DNA from: Paenibacillus polymyxa
GTDB lineage: Bacteria > Bacillota > Bacilli > Paenibacillales > Paenibacillaceae
Assembly (NCBI RefSeq): GCF_018614975.1
Contig: NZ_JAGGNR010000010.1
Location: 186,001 to 250,000 of the forward strand
Direction: 5' to 3'
Length of the DNA stretch: 64,000 bases
Every line of letters begins with the position of its first letter. Position 1 is the stretch's first letter. The position numbers and the translations under genes were made by a program. Shown piece by piece: positions 33,558 through 42,475 of the stretch. The notes beneath the pieces are model-generated. The model did no database searches. It saw only the letters and a list, made by a program, of their open reading frames with translations, and had not been told where the DNA came from.

Positions 33558-34211
33558 ATGGCACAATGGATTGTAGATTACCTGCCGACGTGGAATATCA
33601 TTCGAATGAGTGGGATTGCTGCTTATGTGCTGCTCTTTACAGGTGTATTTCTGGGTATTGCTCAAGGGATGCCTATGGCCAAAGGCAAACCACAAGCAGC
33701 CATGTTCAAATGGCATACCCGAACGACCTGGCTCGCCTTTGGACTTGGACTCGTGCATGCATTAACGTTATATATTGATCACTATAGCCCGTTTACCTGG
33801 GGAGAACTTCTGATTCCATTTACCGCCTCCGTTCATCCGATCGGCAGTGGTCTGGGAACGTTAGCCTTCTACGGATTAGTGATTGTCCTGTTATCCAGTG
33901 ATCTGCGGAACAAGCTTGGCAGCAAATGGTGGTTCATGTTCCACATACTGTCCTACCCGGTGTTCATTGGTCTGCTGGTTCACGGCATGGTTACCGGAAC
34001 GGATTCTGGCAATATCATCATGCGGATGATGTATGTATTTACGGGACTCAGCATTCTGGGTATTACGGTGTTGCGTGGCATGTTGAGAGAGCGCAAAGGC
34101 CCGGAAATTACGATTGGACCGAAACGGGCAACATCTGGTTCACCTTCCGAGCTGAATTGGGTTGAAGGTTTTGGTTTGGTGGGAACGGTACGACCTAAAC
34201 ATCTGAAATAA
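33558..34211 (+). CDS. Ferric-reductase-like transmembrane protein
   Basis: A 217-residue membrane protein with about six helices (near residues 12-35, 50-72, 90-112, 125-150, 155-175 and the start of a further one) and His residues placed within helices (FKWHTRTTW, LVHALTL, FHILSYPVF, LLVHGMV), as expected for haem ligands in the ferric reductase/MsrQ superfamily. ATG 33558 follows GGGGGAG; a further ATG at 33543 lacks a better site. It is the third gene of the apbE operon and is followed by a terminator. Probable role: moving electrons through the membrane to a flavinylated partner. Confidence 0.8.
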   Translation: MAQWIVDYLPTWNIIRMSGIAAYVLLFTGVFLGIAQGMPMAKGKPQAAMFKWHTRTTWLAFGLGLVHALTLYIDHYSPFTWGELLIPFTASVHPIGSGLGTLAFYGLVIVLLSSDLRNKLGSKWWFMFHILSYPVFIGLLVHGMVTGTDSGNIIMRMMYVFTGLSILGITVLRGMLRERKGPEITIGPKRATSGSPSELNWVEGFGLVGTVRPKHLK

Positions 34212-34255
34212 TAACATGTGGATTATCCAATATGTATCGTTATACATGCAAAAGA

Positions 34256-34279
34256 AGCGGCCATCAGGCCGCTTTTTTC
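34256..34279 (+). terminator. Terminator of the apbE operon
   Basis: AAGCGGCC (34256-34263), loop ATCA, GGCCGCTT (34268-34275), then a T-run. Confidence 0.8.
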
Positions 34280-34372
34280 ATAAATAGTTATTTCCTCAAA
34301 CAGTTATTTCACTAAGCATCCACACACATGTCCAATGTTCCACATGGCTTCAGATATGAAACGAGTTACGTA

Positions 34373-34939
34373 TTATACAGCGTCATCACTGACAGGTTTT
34401 TCTCCCAGTGCTTCTTCAAGCTCGGATTGTTTGCGATGGGCGATCCGACTGCTCGCTGCCGATGCAATCGCACCGACAATATCATCAAGGAACGTATGAA
34501 TAGGACCGTGGGTCTTGTCATTCAGTCGTTCCAGCACTCCTGGCTTCAACTTGTCCACGTACCCGTAGTTGGTGAAGCCAATGCTGCCATACACATTGAC
34601 GATGGAGAATGCCAAAATCTCATCCACGCCATATAGTCCTTCATCGTTCTCAATCATCTCCTGCAAAGGAGATAGGAGCTGCCCCTGTTCAGCCAGGATA
34701 TCAAGCTGAATCCCGGTCAGGACAGCGTTCTGTACCTCGCGTTTACGGAGAACCATCTCCACATTGTCGATACATTCTTCCATCGTCAGATCAGGATAGT
34801 ACTTTTTCTGCAATAACATGACCAGTTCTGCGATCTCAGGGATCGTGACGCCCCGCTTATGCAGCCATTCCCTTGTTGCCTCCGCGACTTTGCGGCTATT
34901 GAGGCTATAAGGGATTTTTTCTTGCTCAGGATGTTCCAT
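34373..34939 (-). CDS. Phosphatidylglycerophosphatase A-like protein (YutG type)
   Basis: A 188-residue helical protein similar to PgpA/YutG. Seen: KREVQNAVLTGIQLD near residue 72, the strongly conserved YGVDEILAFSIVNVYGSIGFTN (split here as YGVDEILAF and SIVNVYGSIGFTN) near 110, and HTFLDDIVGAIASAA near 155 with acidic catalytic-type residues. PgpA removes phosphate from phosphatidylglycerophosphate to make phosphatidylglycerol. YutG-type members lack obvious membrane helices, as here. The ATG at 34939 follows AGAGGAGG; an extension to 34966 is unsupported. It is a single gene on the minus strand. Confidence 0.78.
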   Translation of the reverse strand: MEHPEQEKIPYSLNSRKVAEATREWLHKRGVTIPEIAELVMLLQKKYYPDLTMEECIDNVEMVLRKREVQNAVLTGIQLDILAEQGQLLSPLQEMIENDEGLYGVDEILAFSIVNVYGSIGFTNYGYVDKLKPGVLERLNDKTHGPIHTFLDDIVGAIASAASSRIAHRKQSELEEALGEKPVSDDAV

Positions 34940-35097
34940 GGGCGATTCCTCCTCTGAAGTTAGCAATGTCCCTACTCTTGCTTCCTAATACGTATTAACC
35001 TGTTTTACGTTTCTTTATTATCTTTTAGTTATTTTTTGGACAATGGCTCGTATACATGGTAGTACAAACTGTAAAAATGATGAGGGGGAACGTGATC

Positions 35098-36153
35098 ATG
35101 AGAAAGATCCAATCTTTGCGTACGGTATCGGCAGCTGCGCTGCTGAGTATTCCTATGGTATTGTCAGGCTGCGGCATGTTTGGAGCACAGTCTTCCGAAG
35201 CTGTTGATCCACCACCGCCCATCCAGGAAGCAGCCATGATTCAGGCAGCCGAAGGAAATGGTGCACTCGCAACGCTCCCATTAACGACAGTATATCTGCA
35301 AGACCAGCAGGGGCTGCTCGCTCCGGTATCCCTGACACTTCCTTCTGGAACAGACGCCAGCAGTCCAAAGACAGCACTGGATACACTTGTCACAGGCGGG
35401 GCCTATGCGGGCATGCTGCCTGAAGGATTCCAGGGCGTTCTCCCGCAGGGAACGGTTGTGCAGAATGTAACGATTCACGCGGATGATAAGCTGGCGGTCG
35501 TGGAGTTCTCGGGTAATTTTTCCAAGTATGATGCGAAGGAAGAACGGAAAATGCTAGAAGCTGTCACGTGGACCTTAACGGGAACTCCTGATGTGGAGAA
35601 TGTGCAGATCTGGGTGGATGGCAAAAAGTTAACACAAATGCCGGTGAACAGCACGCCGCTGCCTGAACCGTTGAATCGGGCTGTGGGAATCAATCTGGAT
35701 TTGGGTGATACGTTTGTGACGAACAGCAGCCCGGTCACGGTCTATTTCTCCGCTGCTTCGCCAGCAGGCATCCAATATTATGTTCCGGTGACACGTCTGG
35801 TTACACCTGGTGAAGATCGGGTGCAGGCAGCATTGAATGAGCTGATCAAGGGACCTGACAAAGGTGGCGAACTGGAAGAAGTCATGACAGGCGGAACGGA
35901 GCTGCAATCGGTCAAAACGGCAGAGGATGGCACGGTAACGGTTGCCTTGAAAGATGATATGTTTGCCGAAGGGGATATTGTGCCAAGCGAGCTGTTACAG
36001 TCTGTCGTATTAACCACTGCGGAGAACACAGCAAGCAAGGATGCCAAAGTGCAGATCGAATGGAACGGACAAAAAACGGTCATGGGTGACGACAATAGGG
36101 ATTACAGTGCGCCGGTTTCCAAGCCTGAATATATCAACGAAATTCCGATTTAA
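35098..36153 (+). CDS. gerM: GerM-domain lipoprotein
   Basis: A 351-residue lipoprotein: signal peptide with lipobox LSGC (Cys about 24), then a Pro-rich linker, then two GerMN domains (about residues 60-190 and 205-330; compare LAVVEFSGNFSKYD and VTVALKDDMFAEGD). In B. subtilis GerM is produced in the mother cell and helps hold the SpoIIQ-SpoIIIA engulfment channel; mutants are blocked in sporulation or germination. ATG 35098 follows GAGGGGG. The downstream order gerM-rph-rdgB is the same as in B. subtilis, which supports orthology, although a MITE-like element now separates gerM from rph. Confidence 0.9.
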   Translation: MRKIQSLRTVSAAALLSIPMVLSGCGMFGAQSSEAVDPPPPIQEAAMIQAAEGNGALATLPLTTVYLQDQQGLLAPVSLTLPSGTDASSPKTALDTLVTGGAYAGMLPEGFQGVLPQGTVVQNVTIHADDKLAVVEFSGNFSKYDAKEERKMLEAVTWTLTGTPDVENVQIWVDGKKLTQMPVNSTPLPEPLNRAVGINLDLGDTFVTNSSPVTVYFSAASPAGIQYYVPVTRLVTPGEDRVQAALNELIKGPDKGGELEEVMTGGTELQSVKTAEDGTVTVALKDDMFAEGDIVPSELLQSVVLTTAENTASKDAKVQIEWNGQKTVMGDDNRDYSAPVSKPEYINEIPI

Positions 36154-36225
36154 TGAGCAAGGAATGCTTAAGGATGCTTTTAACCGAACTCTTTGGTAAA
36201 ATATAAGGGATTCGTAAAAATACGT

Positions 36226-36391
36226 GTTCAAAAAGATCGGTTTTCAGTACCGAGAAGATGGGATGAAGCTAGAAATGGAGTAGCGGAGCGTAGGCAAACT
36301 ACGTGAGCAACGGACATTTCGGCTGAATTCCATATTCGATGCTGATGATGCCTTAAGGCATCTTTCGTAATCAAAAGCGAGCTTTTTGAAC
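36226..36391. repeat. MITE-like repeat, family 2, full-length copy
   Basis: A 166-bp element with perfect 10-base terminal inverted repeats, GTTCAAAAAG (36226-36235) and CTTTTTGAAC (36382-36391). The interior includes GATGCCTTAAGGCATC (36347-36362), a perfect palindrome. The ends match the short copy at 29882-29917. No coding potential is seen. It occupies most of the 301-base gap between gerM and rph. Confidence 0.75.
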
Positions 36392-36454
36392 AATCTCTAA
36401 AAGTGTGAATAAGTTCAACATTACAGGATGCTTAAGTCGTAGGAGGCAGAAAAT

Positions 36455-37210
36455 ATGAGATCAAACGGACGAACCAGCGAACAGCTGCGCCCGCTGAATT
36501 TAACAGTGAACACGAATAAATACGCCGAGGGCTCTGTACTGATTGAAGTTGGAGATACAAAGGTGATCTGTACAGCTACAGTGGAGGAACGTGTTCCTCC
36601 CTTTATGAAAGGGCAAGGGAAAGGCTGGGTAACGGCTGAATATTCCATGCTGCCACGTGCAACACATACTCGGAATCAACGTGAAGCCAATCGCGGCAAA
36701 TTAACTGGACGCACCATGGAAATCCAGCGTCTGATTGGTCGGGCACTACGATCGGTGGTCAATCTGCAGGCTCTTGGTGAGCGTACGATTACGCTGGACT
36801 GTGATGTTATTCAAGCCGACGGAGGCACACGCACAACGTCAATTACGGGTGCGTTTGTAGCGCTAGCGCTTGCTGTGAACAAGATTTCCCAACAACACAA
36901 GCTGCAAGTGTTCCCGATTACGGATTTCATTGCAGCGGTAAGTGTGGGTGTTGTGGGTGAACAGCCTGTACTGGATCTGAACTATGATGAAGATTCCAAA
37001 GCCAAGGTGGATATGAACCTGGTGATGACAGGTGGGGGTAAATACGTTGAGTTGCAGGGAACAGGCGAGGAAGCACCATTTGATCGCCGTGAGCTGAACG
37101 CAATGTTGGAACTGGGCGAACAGGGAATTCTGGAGATGATCGAGCGTCAAAAAGAAGTGCTTGGACCGATTGCGCTCAAGATTGGCGCACGTGGATTAGG
37201 GGAAGCGTAA
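36455..37210 (+). CDS. rph: Ribonuclease PH
   Basis: A 251-residue phosphorolytic 3'-5' exoribonuclease that trims tRNA 3' ends. Seen: [14 protein letters not shown] at the start, [13 protein letters not shown] near residue 65 (substrate-binding Arg residues), [20 protein letters not shown] near 115 (phosphate site) and the closing [12 protein letters not shown]. The length matches other RNase PH proteins. It lies between gerM and rdgB and is spaced 1 base from the latter, so rph and rdgB are co-translated. Confidence 0.95.
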   Translation: MRSNGRTSEQLRPLNLTVNTNKYAEGSVLIEVGDTKVICTATVEERVPPFMKGQGKGWVTAEYSMLPRATHTRNQREANRGKLTGRTMEIQRLIGRALRSVVNLQALGERTITLDCDVIQADGGTRTTSITGAFVALALAVNKISQQHKLQVFPITDFIAAVSVGVVGEQPVLDLNYDEDSKAKVDMNLVMTGGGKYVELQGTGEEAPFDRRELNAMLELGEQGILEMIERQKEVLGPIALKIGARGLGEA

Positions 37211-37211
37211 G

Positions 37212-37835
37212 ATGAGTTTGGACAGCCAAATCCTCATTGTTGCAACCCGCAATGCGGGTAAAGTTCGTGAATTCGCTCATGCTTTCGCACCGCTTGGCAA
37301 AGAGGTCAAGAGCATGTTTGACTACCCGGAGCTGCCTGATGTGGTGGAAGACGGTGTAACGTTTGCGGAGAATGCCTGGAAGAAAGCCAAAGCGGTTGGT
37401 GATGCGCTTGGTTTGCCCGTTCTGGCAGACGATTCAGGACTTTGTGTAGATCTGTTGGACGGCGAGCCAGGAGTATATTCAGCGAGATATGCAGGCGAAG
37501 GAGCAACGGATGCACAGAATAATGCGAAGTTGCTAGAGACGCTGGAATCGTTGAAATCCGGTGAGGACACCGAGCAGCCGCTACTAAGTCCGGCTCGTTT
37601 TGTCTGTGCGTTGGTACTGTACGATCCGACAACAGGTGATAAGTATGAATCGGAAGGCACTGCGGAAGGCTGGATCACGGCCCAAGCTGCAGGTGCTGGC
37701 GGTTTTGGATATGACCCACTCTTCTATGTACCTGAATACGAGCTGACGATGGCAGAGCTGACGCTTGAGCAAAAGCAAGCGATCAGCCACCGCGGTCATG
37801 CGCTGAGAGCGCTTGTATCCAGACTTAAAGGATAA
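37212..37835 (+). CDS. rdgB: XTP/dITP diphosphatase (RdgB/HAM1)
   Basis: A 207-residue house-cleaning pyrophosphatase that removes deaminated purine nucleotides (XTP, dITP). Seen: ILIVATRNAGKVREF at the start, TFAENAWKKAKAV near residue 52, VLADDSGLCVDLLDG near 70 with metal-binding Asp residues, GVYSARYAGEGATD near 88, GFGYDPLFYVPEYE near 160 and SHRGHALRAL near 190. ATG 37212 starts 1 base after the rph stop. It corresponds to B. subtilis ysnA. A terminator follows. Confidence 0.95.
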   Translation: MSLDSQILIVATRNAGKVREFAHAFAPLGKEVKSMFDYPELPDVVEDGVTFAENAWKKAKAVGDALGLPVLADDSGLCVDLLDGEPGVYSARYAGEGATDAQNNAKLLETLESLKSGEDTEQPLLSPARFVCALVLYDPTTGDKYESEGTAEGWITAQAAGAGGFGYDPLFYVPEYELTMAELTLEQKQAISHRGHALRALVSRLKG

Positions 37836-37846
37836 GAATGAACATC

Positions 37847-37909
37847 AAAGCGTTAATGGAGGGGCAGAAGCATTCCGATGGGATGGTTCATCCGCCATTA
37901 ACGCTTTTT
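37847..37909 (+). terminator. Terminator of gerM-rph-rdgB
   Basis: AAAGCGTTAATGG (37847-37859) pairs perfectly with CCATTAACGCTTT (37895-37907), followed by T. Confidence 0.8.
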
Positions 37910-37984
37910 GTATGAAATGAAGTGTTTGATCGGGTTTGGCGAAAGTCCATCCATATACCTAATGTTGAGAGCTATTTCTGTGAC

Positions 37985-38018
37985 TATGTAAAAGAACGTA
38001 TGTTCTTATACCTACATA
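37985..38018 (+). promoter_or_regulatory. Palindrome upstream of the radical SAM cassette
   Basis: AAGAAC-GTAT-GTTCTT (37992-38007) is a perfect palindrome flanked by TATGTA (37985-37990) and TACATA (38013-38018), which are also complementary. It lies about 135 bases before the first gene of the cassette in a 315-base gap that otherwise holds only the rdgB terminator. It is a candidate operator; no promoter could be defined with confidence. Confidence 0.4.
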
Positions 38019-38150
38019 AAAATTGGTTTACATTGCACGATTGGGAATCCCATTGGGACTGGAGTTGGAAGAAGTTGCAAGCCTTGTGTGGTATGGGTTA
38101 ACATTCAAACTAACGAATCATATATGAACCTTAAACGGAGGGATCTACTC

Positions 38151-38993
38151 ATGCAAGAAGTGAAGCTTGTTGTATCTTACGATGATTATGAGGACGGCAT
38201 TCGTATGGAAAAATTAATAAAGGAACTGGCGGCTAAACCGGAGGCCAGCTCATTGGAAAGTCTGGTCATCGGAGATTGGGGACAAGCTTATGAGAACTCA
38301 CCTGATGAGTTCATGAGCACACTCATCGAGTCGGCTCCAAGCTTTCCGTCATTGAAGAAACTGTTCATCGGGGATATGGGATGCGAAGAGTGTGAGGTGT
38401 CGTGGATTATACAGACGAATCTTACCCCGTTGCTGGGTGCCTTTCCAGAATTAAAATCATTCTCTGTCATGGGTAGTAGCGGCCTCAGTCTGGAACCACT
38501 CCAGCATGCCAAGCTTGAAGAATTGATTATTATTTGTGGTGGTCTCCCGAAAGAAGTGTTATCTTCAATCACCCATGCCAAGTTGCCTGAATTGCGTAAA
38601 CTGGAACTGTACCTGGGTGTGGATAATTATGGTTTTAATGGATCACTTGAAGATGTACTCCCTTTGCTAGAAAAAGGATTATTTCCAAAGCTGGTTTACT
38701 TGGGTCTGAAAGACAGTGAAATTCAGGATGAGATTGCCAAAGCAGCAGCTGAAGCACCTATTCTGGATCAACTTGAAGTATTGGATCTATCGCAAGGAAC
38801 GTTGTCCGATGAAGGGGCTGAGGCGTTGCTTGCCAGTGACAAAATCAAGAAACTGAAACATCTTGATCTAAGTTACCATTACATGACCAATGAAATGATC
38901 AGTCGCTGGAATCAATCGGGTATATCTGTAGATGTTAGCGATCAGCAACAGAGTGATGAGGATGACTGGCGCTATCCATCATTAACGGAATAG
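38151..38993 (+). CDS. STM4015-family leucine-rich-repeat-like protein
   Basis: A 280-residue protein, first gene of a five-gene cassette. Seen: ESLVIGDWGQAYEN near residue 35, LKKLFIGDMGCEECEVSWI near 75, and leucine-rich-repeat-like strands further on (LRKLELYLGVDNYG, LEVLDLSQGTLSDEGAEALL, LKHLDLSYHYMTNEM), ending in an acidic DEDDWRYPSL tail. This matches, from memory, the STM4015 family, which always travels with the genes seen downstream. ATG 38151 follows GGAGGG at spacing 8; earlier in-frame starts are unsupported. LRR-like folds usually bind a protein partner, so it may present a substrate to the radical SAM enzymes. Function unknown. Confidence 0.8.
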   Translation: MQEVKLVVSYDDYEDGIRMEKLIKELAAKPEASSLESLVIGDWGQAYENSPDEFMSTLIESAPSFPSLKKLFIGDMGCEECEVSWIIQTNLTPLLGAFPELKSFSVMGSSGLSLEPLQHAKLEELIIICGGLPKEVLSSITHAKLPELRKLELYLGVDNYGFNGSLEDVLPLLEKGLFPKLVYLGLKDSEIQDEIAKAAAEAPILDQLEVLDLSQGTLSDEGAEALLASDKIKKLKHLDLSYHYMTNEMISRWNQSGISVDVSDQQQSDEDDWRYPSLTE

Positions 38994-38995
38994 TG

Positions 38996-40252
38996 ATGTC
39001 AGGCTTAAATGAAATGAAAGACAGCCTGCATCAACCCATAGATGTGCATGATCTAACACAAGATCAGCCTTTATTATTGATCGGAAACCCTGATAACCGA
39101 CGAACGCAAGGGCTGCAAGCGGCTAGGCGTAGATTGGGCTTGAAACCTGCGGTTGTACTGCCATATGTCCAATTGCTCCAGAATTGGAGACACGGACGAA
39201 CGATCGCTGATACAGTTGATTCCAATCTGCCTGTACCCCTGATTCGAATTGATGCTCCTGGTGAGGAGTGGGAAGTGGAGCGTGAGCTGCTATTCCTTGG
39301 GGCTATGAACGATTCGTCAACATTAACGGATAGAATGGGTGCAGAAGCTTTCTCCGCAGAACAGGCACTTGCGCTGGGACAGGAGTGGGGAAGAATCTAC
39401 GCCCCTGCCCAGTGGTTCCACGGCTGGAAAGCATGTCTGGATCGAATCGGCAGTGAGACTCGGGTAATATGGCCTGAAGTCCGATTCATGAATGATCCTG
39501 CTGAGATCCAATTGATGTTTGACAAGAGAATATGTCAGCAACATCTATCTTCACTTGGAGTTGATGTACCTCCGGCGCTTCCATCTTCGCAGCCAATCCG
39601 CAATTATACGGACCTGTGTGCTTCAATGAAGGCTGCCGAGATGCATCGTGTGTTTGTAAAGCTCGCCTGTGGCTCGGGTGCTTCGGGTGTTGTCGCGTAT
39701 CAGGTTAACCCACGTACAGGTGACGAAATCGCTGTAACAACGATGGGGATGGAACAGACACAGGCCAAGACGATTTTCTTCAATGAAGGACGTCTACGCA
39801 AGTATACCCGCAGTGAAGAGATTGCTACGCTAATGAACTGGTTATGTGCAGAAGGTGCACAGATTGAACGATGGATGCCCAAAGCCACGCTTGATCAGCG
39901 GGCATACGATATTCGCCAACTGGTTGCGGGTGGACAGGCAGGTCATGCGATTATGCGGTTGAGCCATACGCCGATTACCAATCTGCATCTGCGCAATGAA
40001 CGTATGCTGCCTGCTGAAGCAGGGCTGGATGAACAGCGGATGTCGCTGGTTCGGACGGCAGCGCAAGCAGCCATGTCTGCATTTCCCAACTCGTGGTCAG
40101 CCGGGATTGATGTGATGTTAACTAATGGTTCGAATCCGCGTGCCTATGTGCTGGATGTGAATCCGTTTGGAGATCTGTTATACAGGGTCGAGCATCATGG
40201 GCTTGGAACCTACGAATGGGAAATGGAACTTTTGCGAAAGGAGCCTATTTAA
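38996..40252 (+). CDS. STM4014-family ATP-grasp-like protein
   Basis: A 418-residue protein with ATP-grasp features: LLLIGNPDNRRTQG at the start, VFVKLACGSGASGVVAYQV near residue 220 (nucleotide-binding Lys and Gly loop), AYDIRQLVAGGQAGHAIMR near 303, and VLDVNPFGDLLYRV near 385 with the Asp/Asn magnesium ligands. ATP-grasp enzymes join a carboxylate to an amine or thiol through an acyl phosphate, so peptide or amide bond formation is possible. Start is ATG 38996 or the adjoining GTG 38993, which overlaps the upstream stop; neither has a strong Shine-Dalgarno site, consistent with coupling. It corresponds to STM4014 by position and sequence style. Confidence 0.78.
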   Translation: MSGLNEMKDSLHQPIDVHDLTQDQPLLLIGNPDNRRTQGLQAARRRLGLKPAVVLPYVQLLQNWRHGRTIADTVDSNLPVPLIRIDAPGEEWEVERELLFLGAMNDSSTLTDRMGAEAFSAEQALALGQEWGRIYAPAQWFHGWKACLDRIGSETRVIWPEVRFMNDPAEIQLMFDKRICQQHLSSLGVDVPPALPSSQPIRNYTDLCASMKAAEMHRVFVKLACGSGASGVVAYQVNPRTGDEIAVTTMGMEQTQAKTIFFNEGRLRKYTRSEEIATLMNWLCAEGAQIERWMPKATLDQRAYDIRQLVAGGQAGHAIMRLSHTPITNLHLRNERMLPAEAGLDEQRMSLVRTAAQAAMSAFPNSWSAGIDVMLTNGSNPRAYVLDVNPFGDLLYRVEHHGLGTYEWEMELLRKEPI

Positions 40253-40253
40253 C

Positions 40254-41039
40254 ATGCCTGATATGAACACCATCGTGGGCTCCCATGATCTGTTAATGAT
40301 TACGCTGGATACGTTACGATATGACGTAGCCAAGCTGGAAGAGGAGAATTGTCCCAATCTGTGTGGTTCGGGTCCATGGGAGAAGCGTCATACCCCGGGC
40401 AGTTTTACCTATGCGGCGCACCACGCTTTTTTTGGTGGTTTTATGCCCACTCCTGCCAATACGGATAAGGCATCTCATGTAAGATTGTTCCATTCGAGGA
40501 ATACCGGACTCAAGACACATCCGCATACCTGGCTGTTTGATACACCGGATATCGTATCCGGGTTCGCAGCTGAAGGTTACCGTACCATCTGTATTGGTGG
40601 CGTCATTTTTTTTACGAAAAAAAACCCGCTTGCGAAAGTATTGCCCGGTTATTTCCAACAGAGCTACTGGCGTATGAACTTTGGGGTAACCAACCCTAAA
40701 TCGACAGAACATCAGGTACAGCATGCATTAAAGCTGCTGGAACAGACGCCGCCGGATGAAAAGATATTTATGTTTTTGAACGTGTCTGCCATTCATGGCC
40801 CCAATCGTTACTTTGTAGAAGGAGCCAAGGAGGACTCGGTGGAGACTCAGCGAGCTGCACTCCGATATGTAGACGAGGGTCTTGGGCCATTGTTCGAGGC
40901 GATGAGGAAACGCGCCCGGCCTGCCTTTTGTTTAGCTTTTTCAGATCATGGTACAGCTTATGGTGAAGACGGGTATCAAGGACACCGGCTCGCGCATGAT
41001 GTCGTCTGGACGGTGCCTTACCGTGAATTTTTAGTATAG
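40254..41039 (+). CDS. STM4013/SEN3800-family hydrolase (sulfatase fold)
   Basis: A 261-residue protein of the alkaline phosphatase/sulfatase superfamily. Seen: LLMITLDTLRYDVA near residue 13 with the metal-binding Asp19, then Thr20 and TPGSFTYAAHHAFFGGF near 45; FLNVSAIHGPNRYF near 175; FSDHGTAYGEDGYQGHR near 230 with Asp-His metal ligands. It is shorter than typical sulfatases (over 400 residues) and lacks a signal peptide, so it should act in the cytoplasm. ATG 40254 follows AAAGGAG; only one base separates it from the upstream stop. Phosphatase, phosphodiesterase or phosphotransferase activity are all possible. Confidence 0.78.
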   Translation: MPDMNTIVGSHDLLMITLDTLRYDVAKLEEENCPNLCGSGPWEKRHTPGSFTYAAHHAFFGGFMPTPANTDKASHVRLFHSRNTGLKTHPHTWLFDTPDIVSGFAAEGYRTICIGGVIFFTKKNPLAKVLPGYFQQSYWRMNFGVTNPKSTEHQVQHALKLLEQTPPDEKIFMFLNVSAIHGPNRYFVEGAKEDSVETQRAALRYVDEGLGPLFEAMRKRARPAFCLAFSDHGTAYGEDGYQGHRLAHDVVWTVPYREFLV

Positions 41040-41086
41040 AATGTATTGCTCTTATGATGACAACAACCGGAGACAGGAGGAAACCG

Positions 41087-42475
41087 ATGGACAAACAATC
41101 ACAACATACAACAAAAGGCCATTCCACACAGTCCGGATCCGATATAGCTACAGGTCTCAGTGAAGTACTGGCATTCCCTTATCGTTCTTACTTATACTCA
41201 TACCCTCACAAGACCGCATATCGGGAGCTGGACCCACCGCTGCCGTTGGGCCCACTGTGGGAACGAGAGAATACCGATACGTATTTTTTATATATGCACA
41301 TTCCCTTTTGCGCTGCTCGTTGCGGATTCTGTAATCTATTCACGCTGCCGGATCGACGGGATGATACGCATGAACGCTATGTGGATGCGATGGAACGTCA
41401 GGCGAAGCAATGGGCACCTATTACATCTCGAAGACCGTATTCGCGGTTTGCGATTGGTGGAGGAACGCCTACATTATTAAATGAGGTTCAGTTGAATCGT
41501 CTGTTTGATATTGCTGAACATGTGATGGGGCTGGACCCTGCGCAAGCGTCGATTTCGGTAGAAACATCGCCGGATACAGTTACGGAAGCCAAGCTGGCCA
41601 TTATGAAGGAACGAAGTGTGGATCGTGTCAGTATGGGTATCCAGAGTTTTATTGAAGCTGAAGCATCCGCCATCTATCGTCCACAAAAACCGCAGGAAGT
41701 CGAACGAGCGCTTGAGAAGCTTACTCGGTATGATTTCCCCTTGCTGAATCTGGATCTGATCTATGGTTTACCGGGTCAAACGGTGGAGTCTTGGATTTAT
41801 TCACTGGAAAGAGTGTTGGCCTACGAGCCAGGCGAAATCTTTATCTATCCCTTGTATACACGGGAGAATACAATCGTGAAGCCTGATGACATTCGCCGTC
41901 AGGGACCTGATATTCGGATGGAGCTGTATAAAGCTGCACGTGAGACTTTAAAAAGTAAAGGTTATGTGCAATATTCGATGCGCAGATTTGCCAAGGAACA
42001 GTCGTCCTCCAAAGTGCTTCTGCCTTATAGCTGTCAGGAGGAGGGCATGGTTGGTCTGGGATGTGGCGCACGCTCTTATACGAGTGAAGTACATTATGCT
42101 TCCAAGTACGGCGTGAGTTACAAGGCCACACAAAGCATCATTGCCGATTATGTGGCAACTGAGCGCTACGATGTGGCGGATTATGGCATCGTGTTAAGCC
42201 GTGAGGAACAGAGACGTCGCTTTATTCTGAAAGCCTTGCTGCATCGGGAGGGATTGACGGTGTCTGACTACCAACAGCGCTTCGGTACCGATGTGATGTC
42301 CGACTATGTCTGGTTGGCTGAACTGTTGACAGAGGGCATGGCGGAGTTAGAGAGTGATGAGGGCAAGCAGGTGCTGCGTCTGACAGAAGAAGGGCTGGGT
42401 TACTCCGATGCGATTGGAGATTGGCTTATATCTGCCGAAATTCGTGAACAGATGGAAGGGTTTGTTTTCTCATGA
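41087..42475 (+). CDS. STM4012-family radical SAM protein (HemW-like)
   Basis: A 462-residue radical SAM enzyme related to HemN/HemW. The 4Fe-4S motif CAARCGFC places Cys75, Cys79 and Cys82; then FAIGGGTPTLL near residue 120 (GGE-like SAM site), VSMGIQSF near 180, LNLDLIYGLPGQT near 220, and a C-terminal winged-helix part (GLTVSDYQQRFG near 400). ATG 41087 follows AGGAGG. It differs from housekeeping HemW in length, in its N-terminal extension and in its fixed company. Its stop overlaps the start of the second radical SAM gene (ATGA). The chemistry is unknown; the family has not, to my knowledge, been characterised. Confidence 0.85.
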   Translation: MDKQSQHTTKGHSTQSGSDIATGLSEVLAFPYRSYLYSYPHKTAYRELDPPLPLGPLWERENTDTYFLYMHIPFCAARCGFCNLFTLPDRRDDTHERYVDAMERQAKQWAPITSRRPYSRFAIGGGTPTLLNEVQLNRLFDIAEHVMGLDPAQASISVETSPDTVTEAKLAIMKERSVDRVSMGIQSFIEAEASAIYRPQKPQEVERALEKLTRYDFPLLNLDLIYGLPGQTVESWIYSLERVLAYEPGEIFIYPLYTRENTIVKPDDIRRQGPDIRMELYKAARETLKSKGYVQYSMRRFAKEQSSSKVLLPYSCQEEGMVGLGCGARSYTSEVHYASKYGVSYKATQSIIADYVATERYDVADYGIVLSREEQRRRFILKALLHREGLTVSDYQQRFGTDVMSDYVWLAELLTEGMAELESDEGKQVLRLTEEGLGYSDAIGDWLISAEIREQMEGFVFS

